NCBI RefSeq assembly: GCF_039822205.1
Contig: NZ_JBAGBW010000001.1
Span: forward strand, 62,001-126,000
Length of the DNA stretch: 64,000 bases
From: Thermodesulfobium sp. 4217-1
GTDB taxonomy: Bacteria; Thermodesulfobiota; Thermodesulfobiia; Thermodesulfobiales; Thermodesulfobiaceae
Reading direction: 5' to 3'
Within the stretch, counting starts at the first letter, position 1; every line of letters starts with the position of its first letter. A program made the translations under genes and the position numbers. The notes under the pieces were generated by a model. That model ran no database searches. It saw nothing but the letters and a program-made list of their open reading frames with translations, and had not been told where the DNA came from. Of the stretch, positions 1-9,765 are shown piece after piece.

Positions 1-59
1 GGAAGTATGCAAACGTTCTGGGTAGTTAAGATTTGTTCTTTGATTTCCTTTACCTCCAT
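1..59 (-). CDS. nuoC: NADH-quinone oxidoreductase subunit C, N-terminal fragment
   Basis: Only the first 19 codons lie in the window, starting [13 protein letters not shown]. The start ATG overlaps the end of the preceding subunit B gene (ATGGAGGTAA, where TAA ends nuoB), a typical translational coupling. The call rests on position: in complex I operons subunit C normally follows subunit B. The fragment is too short for any domain evidence, so a different coupled gene is possible. Confidence 0.45.
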   Translation of the reverse strand, partial: MEVKEIKEQILTTQNVCIL

Positions 60-586
60 GCTCCCCATACCAAACCTTCCTTTTTTATTTTCTGTTGGAG
101 ATACAAAAGAGCATGCAGTAGTGCCTCTGGTCTTGGTGGACAGCCTGGAAGATAGACGTCCACAGGAACGATTTGATCTACGCCCTGTAAAACCGAATAC
201 GTGTTAAAAACTCCGCCGCTGTTTGCACAACTGCCCATTGATATCACATATCTTGGCTGTGGCATCTGATCGTAAACCCTTCTTAAAACAGGAGCCATTT
301 TCAATGTTACCGTTCCAGCAACAATCATAAGATCGGCCTGCCTAGGAGATGCTCTAAAAAGAATTCCAAACCTATCAAGATCGTTGTGTGGGGCTCCCAC
401 AGCCATCATCTCAATTGCACAACATGCAAGGCCAAACGTCATTGGCCATAGCGACGATACCCTTCCCCAGTTGACTACCCAATTTATAGCCTTGTCAATT
501 GGGGATACAATAACATTTGCTTCTGGAATAGCTTTAACTCCATCAGCAATTTCTATTTCTCTGTCCTTCACCCCGTTTTCGTTCAT
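50..586 (-). CDS. nuoB: NADH-quinone oxidoreductase subunit B (complex I, N2 cluster subunit)
   Basis: This is the peripheral-arm subunit of respiratory complex I or a related complex that carries the terminal N2 [4Fe-4S] cluster and passes electrons to the quinone. Visible ligand motifs are the tandem cysteines in [11 protein letters not shown], the cysteine of GSCANSGG and that of [11 protein letters not shown], all in family order. The 178-residue length is normal. The start ATG has an AGGAGG-type ribosome site eight bases upstream. It lies 90 bases after the ferredoxin gene on the same strand and overlaps the next gene. The AT-rich 587-676 gap may carry a nuo promoter, but I could not fix one. 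Confidence 0.95.
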   Translation of the reverse strand: MNENGVKDREIEIADGVKAIPEANVIVSPIDKAINWVVNWGRVSSLWPMTFGLACCAIEMMAVGAPHNDLDRFGILFRASPRQADLMIVAGTVTLKMAPVLRRVYDQMPQPRYVISMGSCANSGGVFNTYSVLQGVDQIVPVDVYLPGCPPRPEALLHALLYLQQKIKKEGLVWGAWR

Positions 587-676
587 ATCGACCTCCTTGA
601 CAGTTACTAAAATTAATATCTGCAGATAACCTTAAGTAATAAAAGCTTTAAAATATTAATATTTAATATATTATCA

Positions 677-1183
677 CTATTTTTTCAAAGGAGATATGTC
701 CTTTGCAAACTTTTCTCGCTTAACTTGAGAAGCCTCGCTCGGAGAAATAAATTTCAATGCACCGGTAGTGCAACCTGTAACACATGCAGGCTGCAACCCT
801 TGATCGATTCTGTCCATGCAATAATCGCATTTCATCACCTTACCCTTTTCTGAATTCCATTGAGGCACACCCCAGGGACACGCGGTAATACAATTCTTAC
901 ATCCAATACAAAGATCTTCTTTTACATATACAATACCATCTTTTGATCTTTTTATCATCGCCCCAGTGGGACAGGCGTACACGCACCATGGCTTTTCACA
1001 GTGAAAGCAGGGCATAAACACAAAGTGCATCCTTGGGACTCCCTTTACCACCTGGGGACCCGTAGGCACTATCCTGCAAAGCTTGGCGCCTTCTGGAGCG
1101 TTATTTTTGGTCTTGCAATGAAGCTCGCAAGCATAACATCCTATACACCTTTTCTGATCTTGAAATATATAATATTTTCCCAC
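677..1183 (-). CDS. 4Fe-4S ferredoxin-type electron transfer subunit (DmsB/HycB-like)
   Basis: This 168-residue polyferredoxin has four cysteine groups: CxxCxxCxxxC at residues 13-23, CFHCEKPWC...C in the middle, CIGCKNCITAC, and CDYC followed by C and C near residues 121-138. That pattern matches four [4Fe-4S] clusters, as in the small subunits of DMSO, polysulfide and thiosulfate reductases. It is expected to shuttle electrons to or from the molybdopterin subunit encoded 57 bases upstream. Translation probably starts at GTG, with GGAGG six bases upstream. No signal sequence is present. No NrfD/PsrC-type membrane anchor is seen next to it in this window. Confidence 0.9.
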   Translation of the reverse strand: MGKYYIFQDQKRCIGCYACELHCKTKNNAPEGAKLCRIVPTGPQVVKGVPRMHFVFMPCFHCEKPWCVYACPTGAMIKRSKDGIVYVKEDLCIGCKNCITACPWGVPQWNSEKGKVMKCDYCMDRIDQGLQPACVTGCTTGALKFISPSEASQVKREKFAKDISPLKK

Positions 1184-1240
1184 ATTACTCCTCCAAAATT
1201 TTTTTATATAACAAAAAACTTATATTTTTTGCTCACAAAA

Positions 1241-3325
1241 TCATTTAATCTTCTTAATAGAAACTGTACATTCTGTATATGGACAGTTGCCACCAATTGC
1301 GACCTTAGCAAGCCCTTTTTGGAGTCTAATATCAGACGCGCCCCTGCCATACGATCTGGTTCTGAGAGGTACATCATCCCCAAATCCATGAAGCATAAAA
1401 GCTACGTCTGGGTGTATATATTTTGTCAATTTTGATTTAATATGCTGCTTTTCTCCCTCATTTTCTACTTCAAGCAGATCGCCTTCCTTTATGCCAAGCT
1501 CGTTTGCCCTATCTTCATGTATATATATATGATTTTCACTAACGTATTCATTCAGCAATTTGTTGTTTGAAGTGGTTCTCCCTTGGGTATGGAGCGCACA
1601 TTTACTAGTGACTAATCTAAATCTGCCAGGTTTTAATTCTATCGGCTTTTCATAAGGAATAAATGAAGGGACTCCAACGTCCTCTAACTTTTTGGAGATA
1701 AATTCTATCTTACCAGAAGGGGTTTTAAACTTTAGGCCATCAACCCTATCCCACATTATAGGCTTATCTACCAGATCTATATAGCCCTTTTCATTAAAAT
1801 CTTCCAAACTGTAACCAGTTCCATCAAGCTGCCAGGCGATAAGCTCTTCAATATTGTTATATGGAAAATATTGACCCACTCCAAGCCTATTCGCAAGCTC
1901 TTTAAATATCCACGACCTTGGCCTGGTGTCAAATCTTCTTTGAACAGCAGCCTGCCTAAGGATATAGCCTGGCTTAGAGCCGTTTCGAGCTATCACATGA
2001 TCTGTTCTCTCAAGATATGTATCTTCTGGGAGTATCACATCGGAAAACCATCCTGTTTCACTAAAATTTATGTCGATCGAAACTAATAGGTCCAATTTTT
2101 TATAAGCACTTCTAATATAGTCCGGATCGGGAAGAGATGCAAGAGGATCGTGCCTGAAGGCAATATAGGCTCTAACGGGGTATGGCTCGTCTGTAAGCAG
2201 CACGCTTGCCAACTCTTGAGCAAGACCCCATTGTCCGCTAAGATGAGGATACTTTGTCCCGCATCCATCAAATCTTGGCTCATTTGACTTTGGAATTTGA
2301 GATAACAATGACTTTAAGGGCTTGCCCAAGGAACCTGGGCCCTTATTTATAATCAAACCACCCTTTGCCTCATATGTCCCGAGCAAAGCGTTAAGAGAAC
2401 AGATAGCGCGCCTGAGGTAGAAGTCATTTGAATACCAGGCAGTCATCCAGCCCAAATGAAATATAACTGAAGGCTTCGCATTTCCTACATCGTGAGCCAG
2501 TTTTACAATATCGGCTGCAGATATCCCTGTCTCCTTTTCAGCAAATTCTGGGGTATAGGGCTTCACAAAGTTTGAAAGCTCATCAAAACCTACAGTCCAT
2601 CTTTGTACAAAATCGACATCGTAAAGAGAATCCCTTATGATTACATGAATTAAAGCTAAAGCCAAAGCATAATCCGTACCAGGATTTATCATAAAAAATC
2701 TATCTGCTTTTGCAGCTGTGTAGTTCCATCTAACGTCGACCTGTACAAGTTTTCCGCCATTTTCTATCATATCTATAACATTTTTTGCCTCTCCTGTGAC
2801 AAGAGACTCCAGTAAATTTCTGCCAAAACTGACTAAGTATTTTGCATTTTTATAATCATAAGTCACACCATTTCTTGCAAGGCCTGCTACCGAGAGATGA
2901 GCATTGTGTATAGAGTTAGAGCATGTTGCGTGATGATTGAAATAATTCGGAGATCCAATTGCAGCTATGAATGCCTTCTCAAACTCAGTAATAGCGCCCC
3001 CTCTATCGGAAAGAACTACGCTCTTTGCTCCATAATTATCGATCACTTTTTTCAAATTATCTGCAACATAATCCAATGCCTCGTCCCAAGAAACGCTTCT
3101 CCATTTTCCCGAACCCCTTTCTCCATCGCGAATCAAAGGAGTTTTTGGCCTTTCAGAATCATTTAACAGGGTTTTTCCTGCAGCCCCTCGTGGACAAAGG
3201 TTATATCCACCCAAAAGATAGGGGTTGCCCCAGATATGTTCAACCTCATTGTCTTCCACATCAACCACTATGGGGCACCTTCCAGTACACATAGCGCAAA
3301 TACTATACACCCTCTTACTACCCAT
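1241..3325 (-). CDS. molybdopterin (Mo/W-bisPGD) oxidoreductase catalytic subunit, PsrA/PhsA-like
   Basis: This large catalytic subunit belongs to the DMSO reductase superfamily. Residues 10-17 (CxxCxxxC) plus the cysteine of CPRG at 44 would bind the N-terminal [4Fe-4S] cluster. A cysteine near residue 135 (HHATCSNS) sits where thiosulfate and polysulfide reductases place the Mo ligand. The C-terminal 120 residues form the molybdopterin dinucleotide-binding domain. The start is set at ATG 3325 because GGAGGA lies just upstream; an in-frame TTG four codons earlier is part of that ribosome site. There is no Tat signal, so the enzyme is predicted to be cytoplasmic, unlike classic PsrA. The substrate cannot be read from sequence; a sulfur oxyanion or polysulfide is a guess from similarity. 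Confidence 0.85.
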   Translation of the reverse strand: MGSKRVYSICAMCTGRCPIVVDVEDNEVEHIWGNPYLLGGYNLCPRGAAGKTLLNDSERPKTPLIRDGERGSGKWRSVSWDEALDYVADNLKKVIDNYGAKSVVLSDRGGAITEFEKAFIAAIGSPNYFNHHATCSNSIHNAHLSVAGLARNGVTYDYKNAKYLVSFGRNLLESLVTGEAKNVIDMIENGGKLVQVDVRWNYTAAKADRFFMINPGTDYALALALIHVIIRDSLYDVDFVQRWTVGFDELSNFVKPYTPEFAEKETGISAADIVKLAHDVGNAKPSVIFHLGWMTAWYSNDFYLRRAICSLNALLGTYEAKGGLIINKGPGSLGKPLKSLLSQIPKSNEPRFDGCGTKYPHLSGQWGLAQELASVLLTDEPYPVRAYIAFRHDPLASLPDPDYIRSAYKKLDLLVSIDINFSETGWFSDVILPEDTYLERTDHVIARNGSKPGYILRQAAVQRRFDTRPRSWIFKELANRLGVGQYFPYNNIEELIAWQLDGTGYSLEDFNEKGYIDLVDKPIMWDRVDGLKFKTPSGKIEFISKKLEDVGVPSFIPYEKPIELKPGRFRLVTSKCALHTQGRTTSNNKLLNEYVSENHIYIHEDRANELGIKEGDLLEVENEGEKQHIKSKLTKYIHPDVAFMLHGFGDDVPLRTRSYGRGASDIRLQKGLAKVAIGGNCPYTECTVSIKKIK

Positions 3326-3516
3326 GGTCTCCTCCAATTTATTTTGAAATAGTATAAACTAAATCTTAAAAATTGACAGAAAATTGCGACAATATTAATT
3401 CTACACTATTATAATCTATAATTATCAATTGATATTTAGTTTAGCAAAGTATTTTAAAATCGTTGATAAGAAGTATTTATTATTAAATATAAAATGATGA
3501 TAGAAAAGGAGTGTTT

Positions 3517-3900
3517 ATGCCAGAGGCTAGCGGAAAAATATTTGAATTTAAAGATGAATCCTATATTATGCCAGATTTTCTGGAAGGATTCGAGTTTATG
3601 GCTGAAGAATATATAAAGATTGAAACAAATGAATTTAGTGCTGTTTGCCCATTTAGCGGACTGCCTGATATAGGAAAATTGATTATTGAATATTTTCCTG
3701 ATGGCGGGTTTTGTGTAGAGCTGAAAAGCCTGAAATACTATCTGATATCATTCAGAAATGTAGGAATATACCAGGAAGCAGCCACAAAAAAAATATTTGA
3801 CGATCTAAAAAAGCTATTAAAAACAGATAGAATAAAAATTACTCTTGTTTACAATACCAGAGGCGGGATGGACACATTGACCAGTATGGGGAGCCTATAA
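3517..3900 (+). CDS. queF: NADPH-dependent 7-cyano-7-deazaguanine reductase (preQ0 reductase)
   Basis: This 127-residue protein of the short QueF type reduces preQ0 to preQ1 in queuosine tRNA modification. The thioimide-forming cysteine and following aspartate are in [11 protein letters not shown]. The NADPH motif is ELKSLKYYL. The usual FRNHG-x-x-HE stretch reads FRNVGIYQE, so the family histidine is glutamine while the glutamate is kept. It ends with the RGG-type tail. ATG 3517 is preferred over the in-frame GTG at 3511, because AAAAGGA abuts that GTG and is well spaced for the ATG. The gene stands alone between the molybdopterin operon and the chemoreceptor gene. Confidence 0.9.
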   Translation: MPEASGKIFEFKDESYIMPDFLEGFEFMAEEYIKIETNEFSAVCPFSGLPDIGKLIIEYFPDGGFCVELKSLKYYLISFRNVGIYQEAATKKIFDDLKKLLKTDRIKITLVYNTRGGMDTLTSMGSL

Positions 3901-4039
3901 AATTTATTAATCAAAATAATAAATAATACACATGAAATAATAAATTTTTCTAATTTAAAAACAAAATTAGATTAGAAATTACTAATTTTTTAGTGATAAA
4001 ATATTGTATATTATTTTTATTTTAGGGGAGAATTATTTT

Positions 4040-6199
4040 ATGAATATTATTAAGAATTGGTCCTTGAGGAAAAAGCTTTTAGCAATTACTTTTCTTAGTT
4101 TCTTTATATTCGGCGTTGCTCTTATAACTCTTACTTCATTTCAGCTTTTTGAAAACGGGCACAAAAGCGCCCAAGAGAAACTTCATTATGCAATGGACGC
4201 CTCAAATGAACTTTTGCAGGGATATACATCTAGATCTAAAGATATGGCAAAACTGCTCTCAGATAAGGAGAGCGTGGTAAAAGGAGTAGAAACGAAGAAT
4301 TTCGATCTATTGAAAAACGTACTTGTCCCATATATAAAGGAATACAAAGACCTCTACATTGTGGTAACAGACAACAAAGGAGACGTCATCATAAGAGCAC
4401 ATTCTCTTAACACGCCAATTGGAGATTCTATAGCAAATCAAATAAACGTTCAAAAGGCACTCAAGGGAGAAAATACCGTTGGCATTGAGGAAGGAAAGGT
4501 AGTCAAGCTCTCTATTCGTGCAGGATCGCCAGTCAAGGATAGTAACGGTAACGTTATAGGCACAGTGAGCGCAGGGTATACGATTTTCGACTCAAACAGG
4601 CTGGCAAGCGAGATGAAAAAATTATTAAATATTGATGCAACGTTCACGTTTGGCCAAGACATTGTCGCATCAACTTTAAATAAAGATGTCAAAAATCAAA
4701 AAATCCCCCAAAATATTTATGACAAGCTAACAAAGGGCGAAAGTTTTATCCAAAGATTTAACTTTCTTGGAAATGATTACTACAATGTAGTGATCCCTCT
4801 TAAAGATTCAAATAATAAGGTGGTAGGCTCTTATGTTCTCTCGTATCCACCATCGCTTATAGACGGTCCAATATATAACTCGCTAATAGTTCAAATAATT
4901 ACAATTATTCTTTGTCTCCTGATAGGGTTTCTGATAATCGGTGCAGGAATAGAGTTTATATTAATAAGGCCGCTTTCAAAAGCAAAGACTGATATAGATT
5001 GCCTTTCTACTGGAGATCTGTGCTCTGATATAAGCGTGTCATCAAGAGATGAGATAGGGCAAATTGCCCAGGCATCTCTAAAGCTTAGAGATAACTTCTC
5101 TGAGATTCTGCACGATATAAAAGCTGTACTTGACGATCTGTCCCAAGCCTCTAACAAGCTGTCAAATCTTTCGTCAGACGCAAAATACGCGTCAAGCGAG
5201 AGCTCAAGCTATGCCGACAAGACAGCTCAAAATTCTGAAGAGCTAAGCGCTACATTAGAAAAGCTAAACAATCATGTAACCATCTTATTGGGAGCCATAG
5301 AGTCAATAGCAAAAGGCGCAGAAGATCAGGCAAACTCTGCATCAAGCGTTGCTGACAAAATGGGCAAAATTTCAGAAAACGCACAAATCCTCCTTAAGAC
5401 CACCAGAGGAGTAGGTTCTCTTGCATCAGAAGCTGAAGAGAAGTCCAAAATGGGATCTTTGTTGATAGAGCGAAACGATTCTTCCTCTTTGCAGATATTG
5501 AACTCTGTCGAAGATCTATCGAAGACAATAATATCCCTATCAGAAAGATCAAATGATATAGTAAAAATAGTAGACATCATATCTCAGATCTCTGAACAGA
5601 CAAACCTCTTGGCTTTAAATGCGGCAATAGAGGCAGCACGAGCTGGCGATGCAGGAAGAGGATTCGCAGTAGTTGCAGACGAGGTTAGAAAATTAGCCGA
5701 AGAATCCCAAAAGGCTGCCAAAAATATTGGAGAGCTTATAGAGCAAACCAAGCAGGAAACGACCTTGGCTTCAGAAGCAATGAAAACTACTCTTGAAGAG
5801 GTAAAAAAGGGCAGAACCATAACGAAGGACTCAAGAGAAGCCTTTGAGCAAATCAGCTCAAACATTGACAGACTTCTTAAAGAGATACAATCAGCCCAAA
5901 ACAACGTAACAAAGGTAGAAGAAGACATTAGAAGTATAGAAACAAATATCAGCAACCTTGCAGCCCTTTCGGAAGAATATACTGCAAGCGCTCAAGAGAT
6001 GAACGCCTCTACATCAGAATTGAAAAAAGATATCGATGGGCTATCAGTAATTGCAAAAGATGGCTCCATTGCTGCGAACGAAGAGTCCGCTCTTTCAAAG
6101 GAATTGAGTTCTATGATGGAGGACGTGGAAAACATCTCAAAGAACCTAAGCGTTCATGTAGAGAAACTAAACGATAAAACTTCAAAATTTAAAATATAG
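4040..6199 (+). CDS. methyl-accepting chemotaxis protein with extracytoplasmic Cache-type sensor
   Basis: This 719-residue transmembrane chemoreceptor would feed the CheA/flagellar system. Order: membrane helix at about 13-34, a periplasmic sensor of roughly 245 residues resembling a Cache domain (the [11 protein letters not shown]-like region and a GYTIFDS segment), a second helix at about 280-307, HAMP, then a long coiled-coil signalling domain. The hairpin tip near residue 520 is the canonical [19 protein letters not shown] followed by [18 protein letters not shown]. The start is ATG 4040, preceded by GGGGAG; an upstream in-frame ATG at 4004 lacks a ribosome site. It is monocistronic, with a terminator after it. 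The ligand is unknown. Confidence 0.93.
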   Translation: MNIIKNWSLRKKLLAITFLSFFIFGVALITLTSFQLFENGHKSAQEKLHYAMDASNELLQGYTSRSKDMAKLLSDKESVVKGVETKNFDLLKNVLVPYIKEYKDLYIVVTDNKGDVIIRAHSLNTPIGDSIANQINVQKALKGENTVGIEEGKVVKLSIRAGSPVKDSNGNVIGTVSAGYTIFDSNRLASEMKKLLNIDATFTFGQDIVASTLNKDVKNQKIPQNIYDKLTKGESFIQRFNFLGNDYYNVVIPLKDSNNKVVGSYVLSYPPSLIDGPIYNSLIVQIITIILCLLIGFLIIGAGIEFILIRPLSKAKTDIDCLSTGDLCSDISVSSRDEIGQIAQASLKLRDNFSEILHDIKAVLDDLSQASNKLSNLSSDAKYASSESSSYADKTAQNSEELSATLEKLNNHVTILLGAIESIAKGAEDQANSASSVADKMGKISENAQILLKTTRGVGSLASEAEEKSKMGSLLIERNDSSSLQILNSVEDLSKTIISLSERSNDIVKIVDIISQISEQTNLLALNAAIEAARAGDAGRGFAVVADEVRKLAEESQKAAKNIGELIEQTKQETTLASEAMKTTLEEVKKGRTITKDSREAFEQISSNIDRLLKEIQSAQNNVTKVEEDIRSIETNISNLAALSEEYTASAQEMNASTSELKKDIDGLSVIAKDGSIAANEESALSKELSSMMEDVENISKNLSVHVEKLNDKTSKFKI

Positions 6200-6213
6200 C
6201 AAAATTTATTTAG

Positions 6214-6269
6214 GCTCTTGTCGGCAGCATAGTTATATACTTGAGCACATGCTGGCAAGAGCTTTTTTT
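6214..6269 (+). terminator. rho-independent terminator after the chemoreceptor gene
   Basis: GCTCTTG pairs with CAAGAGC, with further pairing through GGCAGCAT and ATGCTGGC around a loop of about 18 bases. The 3' arm is followed directly by a run of seven T. It lies 15-70 bases after the chemoreceptor stop. Confidence 0.8.
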
Positions 6270-6387
6270 GAAAATCTTATCTGTCAGCATTCTAAACGTA
6301 CAAAAATCTTTAAAAATTTTTTAGATTTTTATTATTATCAAATTTCGTATAAAATAGATTATTAGCTAATTTTTAAGGAGGTAATCT

Positions 6388-6948
6388 ATGAGCATACTTG
6401 AAATTATCAAGTCAAGAAGGTCTGTTAGAAAATTTAAGGATATTACGGTTGAATCTGAAAAAATAGATCGATTAATCGAGGCTGCCATGTGGGCGCCAAG
6501 CGCTATGAATTCACAACCGTGGGCTTTCGTAGTAATTCAGGACAAGGCAGTTCTACAAACCATATCAGATAACTCAAAAAAGTTGCTTTTAGAAAATATG
6601 ACGAATTTCCCTGCGTTGGAAAAATACAGGGGCGTTTTAGAAAAGGATGATTTCAACATATTTTACAATGCGCCCGTTTTAATAACTATTTATGCAAAGG
6701 ATAATGGGCTTTATTCAAAAGAGGACACAGCCCTTGCTGCCCAAAATCTTATGCTTGAAGCTCATTCGATAGACCTTGGAACTTGCTGGATAGGGTTTGC
6801 AAGAGAATATATGGATCTAGAAGAAACAAAAAATAAATTCAAGGTATCCACAGAATACAGTGCAGTAGCGCCTATAATAGTAGGCTATCCAGAAATAGTG
6901 CCATCTCAGAGCATTCGAAACAAACCAATAATATTCTATAGGAGATAA
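6388..6948 (+). CDS. nitroreductase family FMN-dependent oxidoreductase
   Basis: This is a 186-residue flavoprotein of the NfsB/FRase-like fold. The N-terminal SRRSVRKF and the APSAMNSQPW stretch are the FMN phosphate and ring-binding signatures; GTCWIGFA and the C-terminal VGYPE turn complete the fold. Such enzymes reduce quinones, nitro compounds or other electrophiles with NAD(P)H. A GGAGG ribosome site precedes the ATG. It lies 19 bases before a flavodiiron protein gene, so a shared role in oxygen, NO or electrophile detoxification is plausible but not shown. A second member of the family is at 32486-33124. Confidence 0.9.
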   Translation: MSILEIIKSRRSVRKFKDITVESEKIDRLIEAAMWAPSAMNSQPWAFVVIQDKAVLQTISDNSKKLLLENMTNFPALEKYRGVLEKDDFNIFYNAPVLITIYAKDNGLYSKEDTALAAQNLMLEAHSIDLGTCWIGFAREYMDLEETKNKFKVSTEYSAVAPIIVGYPEIVPSQSIRNKPIIFYRR

Positions 6949-6967
6949 CTAAACAGGAGGAAGAGAT

Positions 6968-8140
6968 ATGAATTGTAAATTAGCAGATTCATTATATGAT
7001 GTAGGCGCTTTAGATTGGGAAATAAGAGATTTTCACGGGGTATATACCCCTCAAGGGAACAAGTATAACTCTTTTCTCATCTTAGACGAAAAGATAGCAG
7101 TTATAGACAGCGTGAAAGAGTGCTACGGAAAAGAGTCCATCTGTAAAATAAAAGAAATAACTCAAGGCAAAGAGGTAGATTACCTTATATCTTTACATAC
7201 AGAGCCAGATCATGCAGGCTCTATCATTGAATATCTCAAAGAATTTAAAAATATGAAAGTTGTATGTCTTGAAAAGAATTATGAGTTTATAAAAAACTTT
7301 TTGCCAGATCTTGATGATTCAAGAGTTTTAGTTTTAAAATCAGGGGAAAGCCTATCGATTGGAGAAAAAACTCTAAACTTAAAATCAATGCCAATGACCC
7401 ACTGGCCTGATACTACCAGTCTATATATCCCAGAAAAGGGGTGGCTCTTTACCTCAGACTTCTTTGGCTGCCTCATATCGCTATCAAAACCATTCTACGA
7501 TCAAACACAATCAGATATATATCCATTTATCAGAGATTATTTCGCGTTCTTAATGAGGCCTTTCGAATCCCTCACAAAAAAGGCTCTCGAATACTATAAG
7601 TCGCTAAACCCCACAATAATATTCCCAGCACATGGACCATTTTACAGAAGGCCAGAAGACATCAAATATATATTCGACACTACAGAAAAATTAATAAATG
7701 ACCCTACAGAGAACAAGGTAGTGATAGTTTACACATCTATGTGGCACACTACAGAAAAGATGGCAAAGTTAATCTCTGAGGGAGCAGGGTGCTCAGACTG
7801 TGAAGTAAAGGTATTTGACCTTAGAGAGGATCCGGTCTCTGTTATTATGGGAGAGATCATGACCTCTAAAGCCTTTGCAGTAGGTTCGCCCACGGTTTAC
7901 AACGGCGTATTTCCAAACATATTGCCACTGTTAAGGCTGATGAGACTTCTAAAATTAAAGGGCAAAAAGGCAGCCGTATTTGGCTCTTATGGTTGGTCGG
8001 GCGGCGCAGTAAAAGAAATAGAAGAAGCCATGAAACCGCTTGGAGTAGAGGTTATAGAAAAAATTGAAACAAGGTTTTCCCTAAAACCAGAAGAAGTAAA
8101 AAAGTGCTTAGAAATCGGCAAAATTTTATCTGAGACATAA
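6968..8140 (+). CDS. flavodiiron protein (A-type flavoprotein, O2/NO reductase)
   Basis: This 390-residue enzyme reduces O2 to water and/or NO to N2O in anaerobes. Residues 1-250 form a metallo-beta-lactamase-like diiron domain with ligand motif HTEPDH at about 76-81, the histidine of MTHWPD near 143, the aspartate of FTSDFFG near 162, and the histidine of PAHGPFY near 221. Residues 250-390 are a flavodoxin domain beginning VVIVYTSMWHTTEKMA. No rubredoxin domain is attached, so an external donor is needed. An AGGAGG ribosome site is present. It forms an operon with the upstream nitroreductase and the citramalate synthase that begins two bases after its stop. Confidence 0.95.
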   Translation: MNCKLADSLYDVGALDWEIRDFHGVYTPQGNKYNSFLILDEKIAVIDSVKECYGKESICKIKEITQGKEVDYLISLHTEPDHAGSIIEYLKEFKNMKVVCLEKNYEFIKNFLPDLDDSRVLVLKSGESLSIGEKTLNLKSMPMTHWPDTTSLYIPEKGWLFTSDFFGCLISLSKPFYDQTQSDIYPFIRDYFAFLMRPFESLTKKALEYYKSLNPTIIFPAHGPFYRRPEDIKYIFDTTEKLINDPTENKVVIVYTSMWHTTEKMAKLISEGAGCSDCEVKVFDLREDPVSVIMGEIMTSKAFAVGSPTVYNGVFPNILPLLRLMRLLKLKGKKAAVFGSYGWSGGAVKEIEEAMKPLGVEVIEKIETRFSLKPEEVKKCLEIGKILSET

Positions 8141-8142
8141 TT

Positions 8143-9765
8143 ATGAAAAAGTTATCAAGAAAAATAGAGCTTTATGACACTACCCTAAGAGACGGAGCCC
8201 AGAGAGAGGGCATATCTCTAACCTTAGAAGATAAATTAAAGATAGTCAAAAAGTTAGACGACTTTGGAATAGACTACATAGAAGCAGGTTGGCCAGGGTC
8301 CAATCCTAAAGACGAAAAATTTTTTGAACACGTAAAGGATATAAAGTTAAATTTTTCTAAGCTTACAGCGTTTGGATCGACGAGAAGGGTAAATGCCCTA
8401 CCAGAAGATGACAAAAATGTAATATCGCTACTGAATGCCAATACAAGCGTTATCACGATATTTGGAAAGTCTTGGGATCTGCACGTAAAAGAGGCATTGA
8501 AGACTAATCTTGAAGAAAACTTAAATATGGTTTTCGACACCATATCATATCTAAATTCAAAGGGCAAATCAGTATTTTTTGACGCAGAGCATTTTTTCGA
8601 TGGTTTTAAGAATAACAAAGAATATGCGCTTGCTGTATTAAAAAGGGCAAAGGACGCAAAAGCAAAAAGGATAGTCTTAGCTGACACAAACGGTGGCACC
8701 CTGCCAGATGAGATTCGAGACATAATAAGGGAAGTAAAATCTTACTTAGGCAAAAATGTAGCGCTTGGCATACACTGCCACAACGATAGCGAGCTTGCTG
8801 TGGCCAACTCAATTGCGGCTGTTCAAGAAGGAATAATCCAGGTTCAGGGTACTATTAATGGTTTTGGAGAAAGAGCAGGCAATGCGAATCTGTGTTCTTT
8901 AATACCTATTTTGCAGCTAAAAATGAACACCCCCCTCTTTGATGAGGAAAAGCTAAAAGCCCTAACTCCTCTTTCCAGATTTATAGATGAAATAGCCAAC
9001 ATAACGCCAAACGATCATCAGCCATTCGTAGGGAAATCGGTTTTTGCTCACAAAGGAGGCATACACGTAAGCGCCGTCCTGACAAATCCAAAAACATACG
9101 AGCACATAAACCCAGAAATAATAGGGAACAAGAGAAGGGTGGTAATTTCAGAGCTTTCTGGCACAAGCAATATAATATTCAAGGCTAAAGAGATGGGAAT
9201 AGATTTAAATAAAAATAGGCCAGAAACAAGGAAGATACTCTCTTCCATAAAAGAGCTTGAAAATCAAGGCTATCAATTTGAAGCCGCTGAAGCATCTTTT
9301 GAGATACTTTTATGGAAGGGTCTGTGTACAAGGAATGAGCTCTTTGACTTAATATACTGGAAAACTACTGTAGAATACAACGAAAGGCTAAAAGAGATCT
9401 ATGCAGAGGCAGTAATAAAATTAATCGTCGAAGGCAAAATAAGCCATAGCGTTGGAGACGGAAACGGTCCTGTAAACGCAATGGACAAAGCGCTTAGATC
9501 GGCGCTCTACAGCCACTTTCCATCTCTTGAAAGAATACATCTATCTGATTATAGAGTTCGTGTTCTTGGAGGGAGCTCAGGCACAGGAGCAGGAGTAAGG
9601 GTTCTAATAGACCACACAGACTCAGATGAGACATGGACAACCCTTGGGGTATCAAGCAATATTATTGAAGCAAGTTATATTGCGCTGGTTGATGGAATAG
9701 AATACGGCTTAAGAAAAGAAAAAATAAGAAAAGACCTAAAAGAAATATCAAAAAAGCTGCTATGA
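8143..9765 (+). CDS. cimA: (R)-citramalate synthase
   Basis: This enzyme condenses pyruvate and acetyl-CoA to citramalate, the first step of the threonine-independent isoleucine route. The 540-residue HMGL-like protein has the catalytic DTTLRDGAQREG motif near residues 11-22, the metal-binding HCHND near 211, and NGFGERAGNAN. The C-terminal 130 residues are a LeuA-type regulatory domain, where isoleucine feedback usually acts. Length and motifs fit CimA better than 2-isopropylmalate or homocitrate synthase, though the substrate is inferred. The start follows the flavodiiron stop by two bases, so it is probably translationally coupled. No other isoleucine gene is adjacent. Confidence 0.88.
   Translation: MKKLSRKIELYDTTLRDGAQREGISLTLEDKLKIVKKLDDFGIDYIEAGWPGSNPKDEKFFEHVKDIKLNFSKLTAFGSTRRVNALPEDDKNVISLLNANTSVITIFGKSWDLHVKEALKTNLEENLNMVFDTISYLNSKGKSVFFDAEHFFDGFKNNKEYALAVLKRAKDAKAKRIVLADTNGGTLPDEIRDIIREVKSYLGKNVALGIHCHNDSELAVANSIAAVQEGIIQVQGTINGFGERAGNANLCSLIPILQLKMNTPLFDEEKLKALTPLSRFIDEIANITPNDHQPFVGKSVFAHKGGIHVSAVLTNPKTYEHINPEIIGNKRRVVISELSGTSNIIFKAKEMGIDLNKNRPETRKILSSIKELENQGYQFEAAEASFEILLWKGLCTRNELFDLIYWKTTVEYNERLKEIYAEAVIKLIVEGKISHSVGDGNGPVNAMDKALRSALYSHFPSLERIHLSDYRVRVLGGSSGTGAGVRVLIDHTDSDETWTTLGVSSNIIEASYIALVDGIEYGLRKEKIRKDLKEISKKLL

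Noticed and set aside
3901-4039. Terminator after queF
   Set aside because: CTAATTT/AAATTAG can pair, but the whole region is A/T with no GC stem, so I could not distinguish it from base composition.
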